Positions 7,811 to 16,162 of a stretch of DNA of 64,000 bases are shown in pieces. The notes below the pieces were generated by a model. That model searched no databases, was not told the origin of the DNA, and saw only the letters and a list, made by a program, of their open reading frames with translations. The DNA is from CAZAPO01 sp044841755 (lineage in GTDB: Bacteria; Bacteroidota; Bacteroidia; Flavobacteriales; Flavobacteriaceae), in the NCBI GenBank assembly GCA_044841755.1, contig JAXOFM010000002.1, forward strand, positions 1-64,000, written 5' to 3'. Made by a program: the position numbers and the translations under genes. Position 1 is the first letter of the stretch. Each line of letters opens with the position of its first letter.

Positions 7811-9583
7811 ATGACCATACAGGAAACATTATCACAGCATATAAAAGAAGCATTTCAAAAACTATACAATGCAAATCTTGAAACTGTGGAGTTTCAGGCA
7901 ACACGTAAAGATTTTGAAGGAGATATTACAGTTGTAACCTTTCCAATGCTTCGTGTGGTTAAAATGAATCCTGCACAATTAGGCGAAGAACTTGGAGGTT
8001 ATTTGGTTGAGCATGTTGATGAAGTAAAAACCTTTAACGTGGTAAAGGGATTCCTAAATATTGTTATAGATGATTCCTTTTACTTAAACTTCTTCAACGG
8101 AATTAAAGACGATGCTAATTATGGTTATCAGTCAAGAACTGATGAAGCTGTAATGGTAGAATACTCCTCACCAAATACCAATAAACCTTTGCATTTAGGG
8201 CATGTTAGAAATGTATTGCTTGGATACAGCGTTTCAGAAATATTAAAAGCAGCTGGAAATACGGTTTACAAAACCCAGATCATTAATGATAGAGGTATAC
8301 ATATTTGTAAAAGTATGCTGGCTTGGAAAAGTTTCGGGAATGGTGAAACACCAAATTCAACTGGGTTGAAGGGAGATAAGCTAGTTGGTAATTATTATGT
8401 AAAGTTCGATCAGGAATACAAGAAAGAAGTTGAAGTTTTAGTTACCAAGGGTGTTTCTGAAGATGATGCCAAGAAGCAAGCTCCAATTTTATTAGAAGCT
8501 CAAGAAATGTTGCGTCAATGGGAGGCAGGAAATGAAGAAGTTGTTTCACTTTGGAAGACGATGAATGGTTGGGTGTATGATGGGTTTGAAGAAACATATA
8601 AGAACATTGGTGTTGATTTTGATTGTTATTACTACGAAAGTGACACCTATTTATTAGGAAAAGAATTCATTGCAGAAGGTTTGAAAAGTGGAGTGTTCTA
8701 TAAGAAGGAAGACGGTTCTGTATGGTGCGATCTAACTGAAGATGGTCTAGACGAAAAAATCGTTTTAAGAGCAGATGGAACAGCGGTTTATATGACCCAA
8801 GATATTGGTACTGCCATACAACGTATTAAAGATTATCCAGATGTTGGAGGAATGGTATATACTGTTGGAAATGAACAAGACTATCATTTTAAGGTATTAT
8901 TCTTAATCTTGAAAAAACTTGGATTTGATTGGGCGAAGAATCTTTATCACTTAAGTTATGGTATGGTTGATCTTCCTTCAGGTAAGATGAAGAGTAGGGA
9001 AGGAACGGTGGTAGATGCCGATGACCTTATTGATGAAATGGCAGCAACAGCAAAAGAGATCTCACAAGAGTTAGGAAAATTGGATGGTTACAGCCAAGAA
9101 GAGAAAAGCGAAATATATAAGACCATTGGTTTGGGAGCGTTAAAATATTTCATTCTTAAAGTTGACCCTAAAAAGAGAATATTGTTTGACCCAAAAGAGT
9201 CAGTAGATTTTCAAGGAAATACAGGTCCTTTTATTCAGTATACCTATGCCAGAATACAAGCAATCTTAAGAAAGGCCGATTTTAATACTTTTGGGAAGGT
9301 TGATTCAATTCAACTTCACGAAAAGGAGAAAGAGTTATTAAAGCAATTACAATTATTTCCAGAGGTTATACAAAATGCAGCTGTAAACCATAGTCCAGCA
9401 TTGATAGCTAATTATACTTATGATCTAGTAAAAGAGTTTAACTCGTTCTATCAAAATGTTTCTATTCTTGGTGCAGAGAATGAAAATGAAAAAATATTTA
9501 GAGTGCAATTATCTCAAGCTGTTGGACAAACCATTAAGAATGCTTTTAGCTTATTAGGGATCAATGTTCCTGAGAGGATGTAA
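7811..9583 (+). CDS. argS: Arginine--tRNA ligase
   Basis: 590 residues, the usual length. It is a class I aminoacyl-tRNA synthetase charging tRNA-Arg. Visible features are the N-terminal Add-1 domain, YSSPNTNKPLHLGHVRNVLLG carrying the HIGH-type motif (about 127-130), the KMSK-equivalent SGKMKSREGTVV (about 391-396, the variant form typical of ArgRS) and a C-terminal helical anticodon-binding domain with FIQYTYARIQAI. It is transcribed from its own promoter with a short leader of about 15 nt. Confidence 0.97.
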   Translation: MTIQETLSQHIKEAFQKLYNANLETVEFQATRKDFEGDITVVTFPMLRVVKMNPAQLGEELGGYLVEHVDEVKTFNVVKGFLNIVIDDSFYLNFFNGIKDDANYGYQSRTDEAVMVEYSSPNTNKPLHLGHVRNVLLGYSVSEILKAAGNTVYKTQIINDRGIHICKSMLAWKSFGNGETPNSTGLKGDKLVGNYYVKFDQEYKKEVEVLVTKGVSEDDAKKQAPILLEAQEMLRQWEAGNEEVVSLWKTMNGWVYDGFEETYKNIGVDFDCYYYESDTYLLGKEFIAEGLKSGVFYKKEDGSVWCDLTEDGLDEKIVLRADGTAVYMTQDIGTAIQRIKDYPDVGGMVYTVGNEQDYHFKVLFLILKKLGFDWAKNLYHLSYGMVDLPSGKMKSREGTVVDADDLIDEMAATAKEISQELGKLDGYSQEEKSEIYKTIGLGALKYFILKVDPKKRILFDPKESVDFQGNTGPFIQYTYARIQAILRKADFNTFGKVDSIQLHEKEKELLKQLQLFPEVIQNAAVNHSPALIANYTYDLVKEFNSFYQNVSILGAENENEKIFRVQLSQAVGQTIKNAFSLLGINVPERM

Positions 9584-9599
9584 TTTCAACAGGGAATGA

Positions 9600-9776
9600 T
9601 TAAAATAATTCCTTGATGTCATCAACTTCATTATCATTTTCTTTGGCGTCTATTTGCTCAATTAAATACTTGGGCAAATTATCCTTTTTTGTAAAAGTTA
9701 TTGGTATCGGTAAAATGCAAGCCATACCTATAAGTAATGCCAATGCAATTAAACGTAAAGTGCGTTTTATTTTCAT
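9600..9776 (-). CDS. Small hypothetical membrane-anchored or secreted protein (58 aa)
   Basis: A 58-residue frame begins MKIKRTLRLIALALLIGMAC and continues into a charged tail ending DDIKELF. The N-terminus has basic residues followed by a hydrophobic run, like a signal anchor or signal peptide; a Cys at residue 20 follows GMA but is only a weak lipobox. It starts 42 bp after the 115-aa gene on the same strand, suggesting a two-gene transcript. Codon use matches the neighbourhood. Function unknown. Confidence 0.6.
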   Translation of the reverse strand: MKIKRTLRLIALALLIGMACILPIPITFTKKDNLPKYLIEQIDAKENDNEVDDIKELF

Positions 9777-9818
9777 TTTTATGTTTTAACTATTTATAAA
9801 TCTATTTAGGACGAAAGT

Positions 9819-10166
9819 CTATCCTAAAGCAGTTAAAACATTTGTTTTAGTAAGTAATTGAAGAAACGAAAGTTGGTAATTGGTTATTTCGTTAAGAAGT
9901 TGGTTATTATGAATCCTAATCTTTTGATTAGTAGTGCTTGTACAAATAGCAACTAATTGAGTATTAAAAGCAGTATTAGAAATTTTAAAAGATTCGGCTT
10001 TAACTACATCATAAAAATGAATGACATCATCTAAATTAGAATCAATAACTAATTCAACACTATTATAGGAAATATTTTCATAAGTAGTAACACTGACAAC
10101 TGTACTTAAACTAAGTATCAACGCCAGACTAAATAACCATTTATTTAATCCTCTAATAGATAACAT
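9819..10166 (-). CDS. Hypothetical exported protein (115 aa)
   Basis: 115 residues with an N-terminal hydrophobic segment (WLFSLALILSLSTVVSV) that could be a signal peptide or anchor, then a polar region without Cys clusters or repeats. No family was recognised. TAACTTTA (10171-10178 on the plus strand, read on the minus strand), a one-mismatch -7 element, lies 5 nt upstream of the ATG. It is the first gene of a probable pair with the 58-aa gene. Confidence 0.6.
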   Translation of the reverse strand: MLSIRGLNKWLFSLALILSLSTVVSVTTYENISYNSVELVIDSNLDDVIHFYDVVKAESFKISNTAFNTQLVAICTSTTNQKIRIHNNQLLNEITNYQLSFLQLLTKTNVLTALG

Positions 10167-10198
10167 GGTGTAAAGTTACGAGATTCTTTAATGATATA

Positions 10199-10225
10199 AA
10201 AAAGCGGAGCTGAACTCCGCTTTTT
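10199..10225 (-). terminator. Terminator after the Tricorn-like protease gene (bidirectional)
   Basis: Stem AAAAAGCGGAG/CTCCGCTTTTT with loop CTGAA, starting 7 bp beyond the protease stop codon. The A/T tracts make it usable on either strand. Confidence 0.9.
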
Positions 10226-10231
10226 ATTCAT

Positions 10232-13200
10232 TTAATTATTCTTGAAAGATTTATCTGGATACGCAGGAGGTTGAGGTACTTCTCTTGGGTCTTTAGCAAT
10301 TAAATCTTTAAGTAGTTTTATTGCTGCCTCTAATTGTGCATCCTCACCATTAAAAGTAGCGTGCGGTAAATTGTCAACCTCAATATCTGGAACAAATCCA
10401 TGTCCTTCAATTAACCATTCACCATTATCACCATAAACACCCATCATTGGAGCTCTTGCTAAGCCACCATCAGATAATCGGTTTCCGCTGTGTAACCAAA
10501 TTTCACCTCCCCAAGTTCTTTTTCCAATAGCTGTACCTAAACCTAGTTTTTTAAAACCGTCAGCAAAAGCCTCACCATCGGACGCTGTATTTTCATCAAC
10601 AAGAATCACAATATGCCCTCTAAAAGCATATTGCATGTTCCAATAAGGTTTTCCTGATCTTGCTTTCCAATACATCCAAGCCTTTCTTAAAAGTTTTTCT
10701 AGAATGAAACTTTCTATGTTTCCACCTCTATTGTGCCTTACATCAATTATTAAACCTGGTCTATCAAACACAGGGTAGAATTCTCGATACCATTGGTTAA
10801 GATCTCTACTTCCCATTGCTTGCAAATGCACATAACCAATTTTATTGTTACTTTCTTTTTCTACTTGTAATCTTCTAGAGTATTCCCAATCCTTATAGCG
10901 AAGACTATACATACTTCCTATAGGTTCAACAATTACCTCTTTTGTAGCGTTACCTCTTTTTACTTGTATTCTTACTTGTTTACCAACTTGATTTCTAAGT
11001 AATTCTCCTAAATCAATTGAAGTCAAAGCAGATTTACCATTTACCATTGTAATAACATCACCAACTCTTATATCTAAATAAGGATCGTCTAAAGGTGATT
11101 TAGTGTCTGGGTAATCGGGATCTGCTTTATATATGTATTCTATTTTATAGCCTCCATTGGTACCATCTCTACTAAAGCGAGCTCCTAAGTTTGCAACGGC
11201 AATGTTTTTTTGATCACTTCTGGTATCACCTCCTCTTACACTAGTATGAAGAGCAGAAAGTTCTCCAACAAACCGACCTATGAGGTCAGATAACTCATTT
11301 CTTGTAGTTACACGGTCAACTAATGGGAAGTACTTATCATGCATCTTTTTCCAGTTGACACCGTGCATATTCTTATCATAAAAATAGTCACGCTCCATTC
11401 GCCACGCGTCAGTAAATATTTGTTTCCAGTCTTCTAAAGGAGTAATGGCAAATTTCCATCCACTTAAATCTATCTTTCCTGAATTTAGATCGAGTTTTCC
11501 GGTTCCAGCACTAACCATAAAAAAATTATTTCCTTTTCTAACCAATAATTTTTTTCCATCTGGAGTCAGTTGTGCGCTTCTCACGCCATCAGCAATTGTT
11601 TTAATTTTTACTTCTTCATTTCCAATTTTAACGACCGCCAAACTAGTTGAGGCATTTACACCTGTACTTCTAGATAAAGTATAAATGGCTTTATTGGTTA
11701 CACCTAATCCAAAATAATTTCCAGGTTTTACAGGAACTTCCTCAAAACGTTCTAAGATTCCGTTTTTGTCAATATGAACAACTACATCTTCTGATTCTTC
11801 TTTCTTATCAGGTTTAAAGAGTTCGTCATTTTCTCTAAATGGTGAGCGTGTTCCTTTTTGTAGTGCCACATGATATATTTTTTCTTTAGCATCGAAGTAA
11901 GGTTCTGGTTGACGTGATCCCCAAGGTGAACCCACAAGTGTTGTGAAACTTCTATCAGATAGGAAATAGATGAATTTTCCATCTGGACTCCATTGTGCAT
12001 ACCTGCTATTTGCACGATCAGTAGTTATTGGGAAGCTGTCGTTAGTATCAACATTATGGACAAATATTTGCATCATGGTATTGTTTGCAGTTTGTACAAA
12101 TGCTAACCATTTGCTATCTGGTGACCAAGAAAAATCTCCTATACCTTCTTCATTGGTAGAAATCTTTTTACTCTTTCCATTTGCTACATTTAAAACGAAC
12201 ATATTATTCTCTAGATCGTCATAAGCAATCCATTTTCCATCTGGCGAAGGAACACCAGCATAACGAAGTACATCACCGTCCTTAGTAATTGCCTTTGCAT
12301 TTTCAGAGCCATTGGCCTTCATTTTTACAAATTCGAATTCTCCGCTCTCATCAGAAAGTGTGTAAATATCTTTTCCATCAGCAGAAAAAATAGCGTCTCT
12401 ATAGCGTACATCTTTTTGATGTGTGAATTCTACAGCTCTGCCTGATTTTGTTGGAAAAACAAAAACTCTACCTCTTGCTGTAACGATGATGCGTTCTCCT
12501 TTTTTATCTGGGTAAACAGAGGTGATATAGTTAGTAGGTCTTTCTTCCCATTTTTCTCTAAGCTGATCCAAATCGGTTAATAATCTAATATCAATCTTTT
12601 TAGAGCTATTGGTTGCTAAACTGTAATGCCAAATGTCTGCTCCAACTCTGTATACAAAATTGCCATTGTGCTGTTTGGCATATCGTACATCAAAATCTTC
12701 GTGTTTGGTATGCTGTTTAAGGTTATTCCCATTTTCATCAATAGACCAAATGTTCATTGTTCCATCACGATCTGTAATGAAATATACACGACCATTATGC
12801 CACATTGGGTGATGGCTTCCTCCAGCAAAATCTGTAGTTAATTTTTCTGCTTCATCATCTCCATAAGTGTATTTCCAAAGTTGTCTGGCAGTTCCTCCTT
12901 TATACCTTTTTGTAACATTGCCATGGTAAGATGGACGAACAAAGAAAACTGTCTTTCCAGATGCATCGTAAGTTGCTTCACTGGCTTGACTTAAAGGAAC
13001 TCTATACTTCTTTTTGGTTTTGGTATTGATGGTTACAAGCTGCCTATCAGGTAGTGTAGAAAAGGCGCGAGTATCGTAAATAATTTCTCCATTTGGTGTC
13101 CAGCCGTTAACAATTGAAGCATCACTTTCATATGTCCAACGTGAGGGTAATCCTCCTGTAATTGGCATTGTATAAACCTCTAATGGGCCTTCGTAACTTG

Positions 13201-13465
13201 CAGTGAATGCAATAGTTTTTCCGTCTGGAGATATTGCAGGAAAGCGTTCGTCTTCAGCATGTGTAGTTAGTCGTTGAGCCAAACCACCTGAAAGTGGAAC
13301 AGACCAAAGGTCGCCTTCAGCAGCAAAAACAACAGTATTTCCATGTATTTCCGGGAATTGATAATATCCTTCAAATCCTTGAGAGAATGACATTGAAACT
13401 GATAAAAGAAGTCCTAATAAGCAATAATAGAAACGAGGTTTCAGAACAATTTTGGTGATAATCAT
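10232..13465 (-). CDS. Tricorn-like S41 family protease
   Basis: 1077 residues. An N-terminal hydrophobic segment (YYCLLGLLLSVSMSFSQ) acts as a signal peptide. Residues ~30-330 and ~350-650 form beta-propeller blades with PD40/WD40-like repeats (AISPDGKTIAFTAS, SWSPDSKWLAFVQ, QWSPDGKFIYFLS). A core helical domain (DAWRMERDYFYDKNMHGVNW), a PDZ domain (about 800-870) and the S41 protease domain follow; TASDGEAFADGFKKLG carries the nucleophilic Ser near residue 960, and RHNRGG lies before it. This is the Tricorn/TSP architecture common in Bacteroidota and probably degrades peptides in the periplasm. It is flanked by its own terminator and appears monocistronic. Confidence 0.9.
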   Translation of the reverse strand: MIITKIVLKPRFYYCLLGLLLSVSMSFSQGFEGYYQFPEIHGNTVVFAAEGDLWSVPLSGGLAQRLTTHAEDERFPAISPDGKTIAFTASYEGPLEVYTMPITGGLPSRWTYESDASIVNGWTPNGEIIYDTRAFSTLPDRQLVTINTKTKKKYRVPLSQASEATYDASGKTVFFVRPSYHGNVTKRYKGGTARQLWKYTYGDDEAEKLTTDFAGGSHHPMWHNGRVYFITDRDGTMNIWSIDENGNNLKQHTKHEDFDVRYAKQHNGNFVYRVGADIWHYSLATNSSKKIDIRLLTDLDQLREKWEERPTNYITSVYPDKKGERIIVTARGRVFVFPTKSGRAVEFTHQKDVRYRDAIFSADGKDIYTLSDESGEFEFVKMKANGSENAKAITKDGDVLRYAGVPSPDGKWIAYDDLENNMFVLNVANGKSKKISTNEEGIGDFSWSPDSKWLAFVQTANNTMMQIFVHNVDTNDSFPITTDRANSRYAQWSPDGKFIYFLSDRSFTTLVGSPWGSRQPEPYFDAKEKIYHVALQKGTRSPFRENDELFKPDKKEESEDVVVHIDKNGILERFEEVPVKPGNYFGLGVTNKAIYTLSRSTGVNASTSLAVVKIGNEEVKIKTIADGVRSAQLTPDGKKLLVRKGNNFFMVSAGTGKLDLNSGKIDLSGWKFAITPLEDWKQIFTDAWRMERDYFYDKNMHGVNWKKMHDKYFPLVDRVTTRNELSDLIGRFVGELSALHTSVRGGDTRSDQKNIAVANLGARFSRDGTNGGYKIEYIYKADPDYPDTKSPLDDPYLDIRVGDVITMVNGKSALTSIDLGELLRNQVGKQVRIQVKRGNATKEVIVEPIGSMYSLRYKDWEYSRRLQVEKESNNKIGYVHLQAMGSRDLNQWYREFYPVFDRPGLIIDVRHNRGGNIESFILEKLLRKAWMYWKARSGKPYWNMQYAFRGHIVILVDENTASDGEAFADGFKKLGLGTAIGKRTWGGEIWLHSGNRLSDGGLARAPMMGVYGDNGEWLIEGHGFVPDIEVDNLPHATFNGEDAQLEAAIKLLKDLIAKDPREVPQPPAYPDKSFKNN

Positions 13466-13565
13466 AATGAGTTTTTTGGTTGAATAAGAAAGTAGTAATT
13501 CGTTCAGAAAAGATGAAGGGAAGCTAATTTAGTTTATTTTAAGGCAAATTCAAATGGTATATATT

Positions 13566-13601
13566 AAATAAAAAAGCACTTATTAGAAATTTCAATAATA
13601 A
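13566..13601 (-). terminator. Possible terminator after the GMC operon
   Basis: Read on the minus strand, a 7-bp stem CTTATTA/TAATAAG with a 9-nt A/T-rich loop is followed by TGC and a T-run. It lies 30 bp beyond the subunit-3 stop codon. The stem is weak. Confidence 0.45.
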
Positions 13602-13631
13602 GCACCTCTTTAAATAAATTGTGTTTTTTGT

Positions 13632-14345
13632 TTATGTAATTAAATTACCATCATCATCCCATTGTGCAACATCGTTTCTTTTGCTCTGATCGACACATTT
13701 TGCCAACCATTCTGGTTCATAAGCCATACCGTGTTGCTCAAGAACATCATTAGGAACTCCATCCCATACATTGAACTGGTTTCCTTTATATCCCAGATCT
13801 TCAATTCCAGTCTTTGTGGTGTAATAACCCGTTAATGTAATGTTACGCATGTTTAAAAAGAAACGTTCTTCTAAAGGCCATTCGCCTTGAGGTTTGGTGA
13901 TATCTGGATATGCTATTTCATCAAGAATTTCTTTTTGTTGATCTTCAGTAATAGATTTGAATTCTTCTTCAAATCTCGTATTGCTGGTATGATCCAACCA
14001 CATCAAACCTCCTCTTATTGGTGTTTGATAATGTGGCATATCTTTCACTACAAACTCAATGAACTCTGGAACACCTACATCTTTTGCACTTGGGAATTTA
14101 TCGTTAGCAGGTAAGATTAGTGCACTTAAAATTCCAATGGTTTCTAACTCATGCTCATTAAAAAATTGATCAGCGTTTAACTCTGCATCTCTTTCTTTTT
14201 CCTTTTTGGTTCTACCATAAAGTTCAGCGGCCTCTTGCAAAGCCTCACTTTCAGAAGCAACATTTTCCGGTTTGCATCCATGTAAAGCTAAACCTCCTGC
14301 TACTGTACCAAGAACTATTGATTTTAAACTTTCTCTTCTGTCCAT
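13632..14345 (-). CDS. Gluconate 2-dehydrogenase subunit 3 family protein, Tat lipoprotein
   Basis: 237 residues. The N-terminus MDRRESLKSIVLGTVAGG has a twin-arginine motif (RRESLK) and is followed by ALHGC, a plausible lipobox with Cys24. It would therefore be a Tat-exported lipoprotein. The body (FFNEHELETIGILSALILPAND, PHYQTPIRGGLMWLD, ERFFLNMRNITLTGYY) matches the small subunit of membrane GMC dehydrogenases. It lies 3 bp downstream of the GMC flavoprotein gene, which lacks its own signal peptide, so this subunit probably carries the flavoprotein across the inner membrane. No cytochrome c subunit gene is present in this pair. Confidence 0.85.
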   Translation of the reverse strand: MDRRESLKSIVLGTVAGGLALHGCKPENVASESEALQEAAELYGRTKKEKERDAELNADQFFNEHELETIGILSALILPANDKFPSAKDVGVPEFIEFVVKDMPHYQTPIRGGLMWLDHTSNTRFEEEFKSITEDQQKEILDEIAYPDITKPQGEWPLEERFFLNMRNITLTGYYTTKTGIEDLGYKGNQFNVWDGVPNDVLEQHGMAYEPEWLAKCVDQSKRNDVAQWDDDGNLIT

Positions 14346-14348
14346 AAC

Positions 14349-16067
14349 TTAAAGGTTTTGCTGTTTTAATTGTTCTACAATATAATCGGATGTTCTCCAT
14401 GATAAAGCTAAAATGGTCCATGTTGGATTTTTATCGGCTTGTGATACAAATGGTCCTGCATCAACAATGAATACGTTGTTCACATCATGCAATTGCTGAT
14501 GTGAATTTACAACTGAAGTTCTTTTATCGTTACCCATTCTGGTTGTTCCTACTTCGTGTATAATTTGCCCAGGATTTGTTAAACCATAATTACTGTTTGC
14601 TCTAGGTTTATCCCATAATGGTTCACCACCCATGCTATGTACAAGCTCCTCAAAGGTGTCTTGCATGTGTTTTGCTTGTTTCACTTCATGATCCGTCCAA
14701 TTGTAATGGAATCGTAATACTGGAATTCCAAATTCATCAACCGTTGAAGGGTCTATTTCGCAATAATTATCCTTCATTGCTATGGACTCTCCACGACCAC
14801 TAAATCCTACTACCGAACCATAATATTTCTTAACGTCGTCACGTAAACTGTCTCCATAACCACCTACTTTTAATCCGAAGAATTTATTAAAGTCGTTGGC
14901 ATTAAAACCGAATCCATAACTAGGCATTCCCATTCCTCCCCAGACTTCAATATGATATCCTCTTGCGAAATCGAGATCTTTATTGTCTAACCACCAAGGT
15001 GTGTATATGTGCATTCCACCAACTCCATCTTCATTGTAAGTTTTGCGATTCATTAAATCTGGAACAAAAGCTCCCATACTTGCACCAGTTGAATCATGTA
15101 AATACTTTCCAACGTGGTTACTACTGTTGCCTAACCCATTTGGATGCTGTTTGCTTTTTGAGTTAAGTAAAATTCGTGCTGTACTACAAGCTGAAGCTCC
15201 CAGAACTACCACTTTTCCTTTTAGTTTGTACTCTTTTCGGTCTTCTTTATTAATATAAGAAACACCAGTTGCCTTACCTTCATCATTTGTAGTTACCTCA
15301 CGAACCATACAGTTAACAAACAAATCTATTTGGCCACCATTTTTTTGCGCTGGAAATATTAAACAAGTTCCTGATGAAAAGTCGGCATACATAGAACACG
15401 CTCTATTACATTGACCACAATAAAAGCAAACACCACGATCTTGGTTGATACGTTTTGTTAACATTGACATTCTTGAAGGAATAACTGGAATGTCAAGTTT
15501 TCTTGCTCCTTTTATATAGAATAACTCATGAAGCCTAGGTTTTGGAGGCGGAAGAAAGAATCCGTCCGGTTCGTTTTCAAGCCCTTCTTTAGAACCAAAT
15601 AAACCAATGAGTTTGTCAACTTTATCGTAATAAGGTTTTACGTCTTCGTAACCAATTGGCCAATTTTCACCTAGTCCGTCAACATCTTTATGTTTGAAAT
15701 CTCGTTCACTAAAACGCAATGAAATTCTTCCCCAGTGATTAGTTCTTCCACCTAACATTCTTGAACGGAACCAATCGAATTTTGTTCCATTTTTATGAGT
15801 ATAAGGTTCGCCATCAATATCCCAGCCGCCATAGGCAGCATCAAAATCTCCAAAAGCTCTAGTTGACCCTGCACCACGTCTTGGAGATTGCCAAGGCCAT
15901 TTCATTTGTGTTTGATGTTCTGGTAGGGCTGGATCGTAAAAAGGTCCAGCTTCTACAATTGCTACTTTTAAACCAGCTTCAGATAAGACTTTCGCAGCCA
16001 TACCTCCACCAGCTCCAGACCCTACAATGATAGCGTCATAGATAGTTGAAGATTCTATTATTTGCAT
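14349..16067 (-). CDS. GMC family FAD-dependent oxidoreductase
   Basis: 572 residues. The FAD-binding Rossmann motif GSGAGGGMAAKVL lies near residue 16. GGRTNHWGRISLRF is the GMC signature region, and HEVGTTRMG (near residue 502) holds a candidate catalytic His in the C-terminal GMC domain. A Cys cluster CFYCGQCNRAC near residues 213-225 is characteristic of the membrane sugar and alcohol dehydrogenase branch. There is no signal peptide, so export probably depends on the Tat-targeted partner encoded 3 bp downstream. It likely oxidises a sugar, polyol or sugar acid in the periplasm and passes electrons to the respiratory chain; the substrate is unknown. Confidence 0.85.
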   Translation of the reverse strand: MQIIESSTIYDAIIVGSGAGGGMAAKVLSEAGLKVAIVEAGPFYDPALPEHQTQMKWPWQSPRRGAGSTRAFGDFDAAYGGWDIDGEPYTHKNGTKFDWFRSRMLGGRTNHWGRISLRFSERDFKHKDVDGLGENWPIGYEDVKPYYDKVDKLIGLFGSKEGLENEPDGFFLPPPKPRLHELFYIKGARKLDIPVIPSRMSMLTKRINQDRGVCFYCGQCNRACSMYADFSSGTCLIFPAQKNGGQIDLFVNCMVREVTTNDEGKATGVSYINKEDRKEYKLKGKVVVLGASACSTARILLNSKSKQHPNGLGNSSNHVGKYLHDSTGASMGAFVPDLMNRKTYNEDGVGGMHIYTPWWLDNKDLDFARGYHIEVWGGMGMPSYGFGFNANDFNKFFGLKVGGYGDSLRDDVKKYYGSVVGFSGRGESIAMKDNYCEIDPSTVDEFGIPVLRFHYNWTDHEVKQAKHMQDTFEELVHSMGGEPLWDKPRANSNYGLTNPGQIIHEVGTTRMGNDKRTSVVNSHQQLHDVNNVFIVDAGPFVSQADKNPTWTILALSWRTSDYIVEQLKQQNL

Positions 16068-16162
16068 ATTGATTTAGTTAGAAGGGAATAAGTTATAAAT
16101 TAAATTGTAAACCTGAATAATTAGGCTCTAATTTTTGTTGATTAACTACTGTTTAAAAGAAG

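Noticed and set aside
9603..13465. Many 60-130 codon frames opposite the large minus-strand genes (here and elsewhere)
   Set aside because: They are antisense shadows of well-supported genes without independent motifs or promoters.
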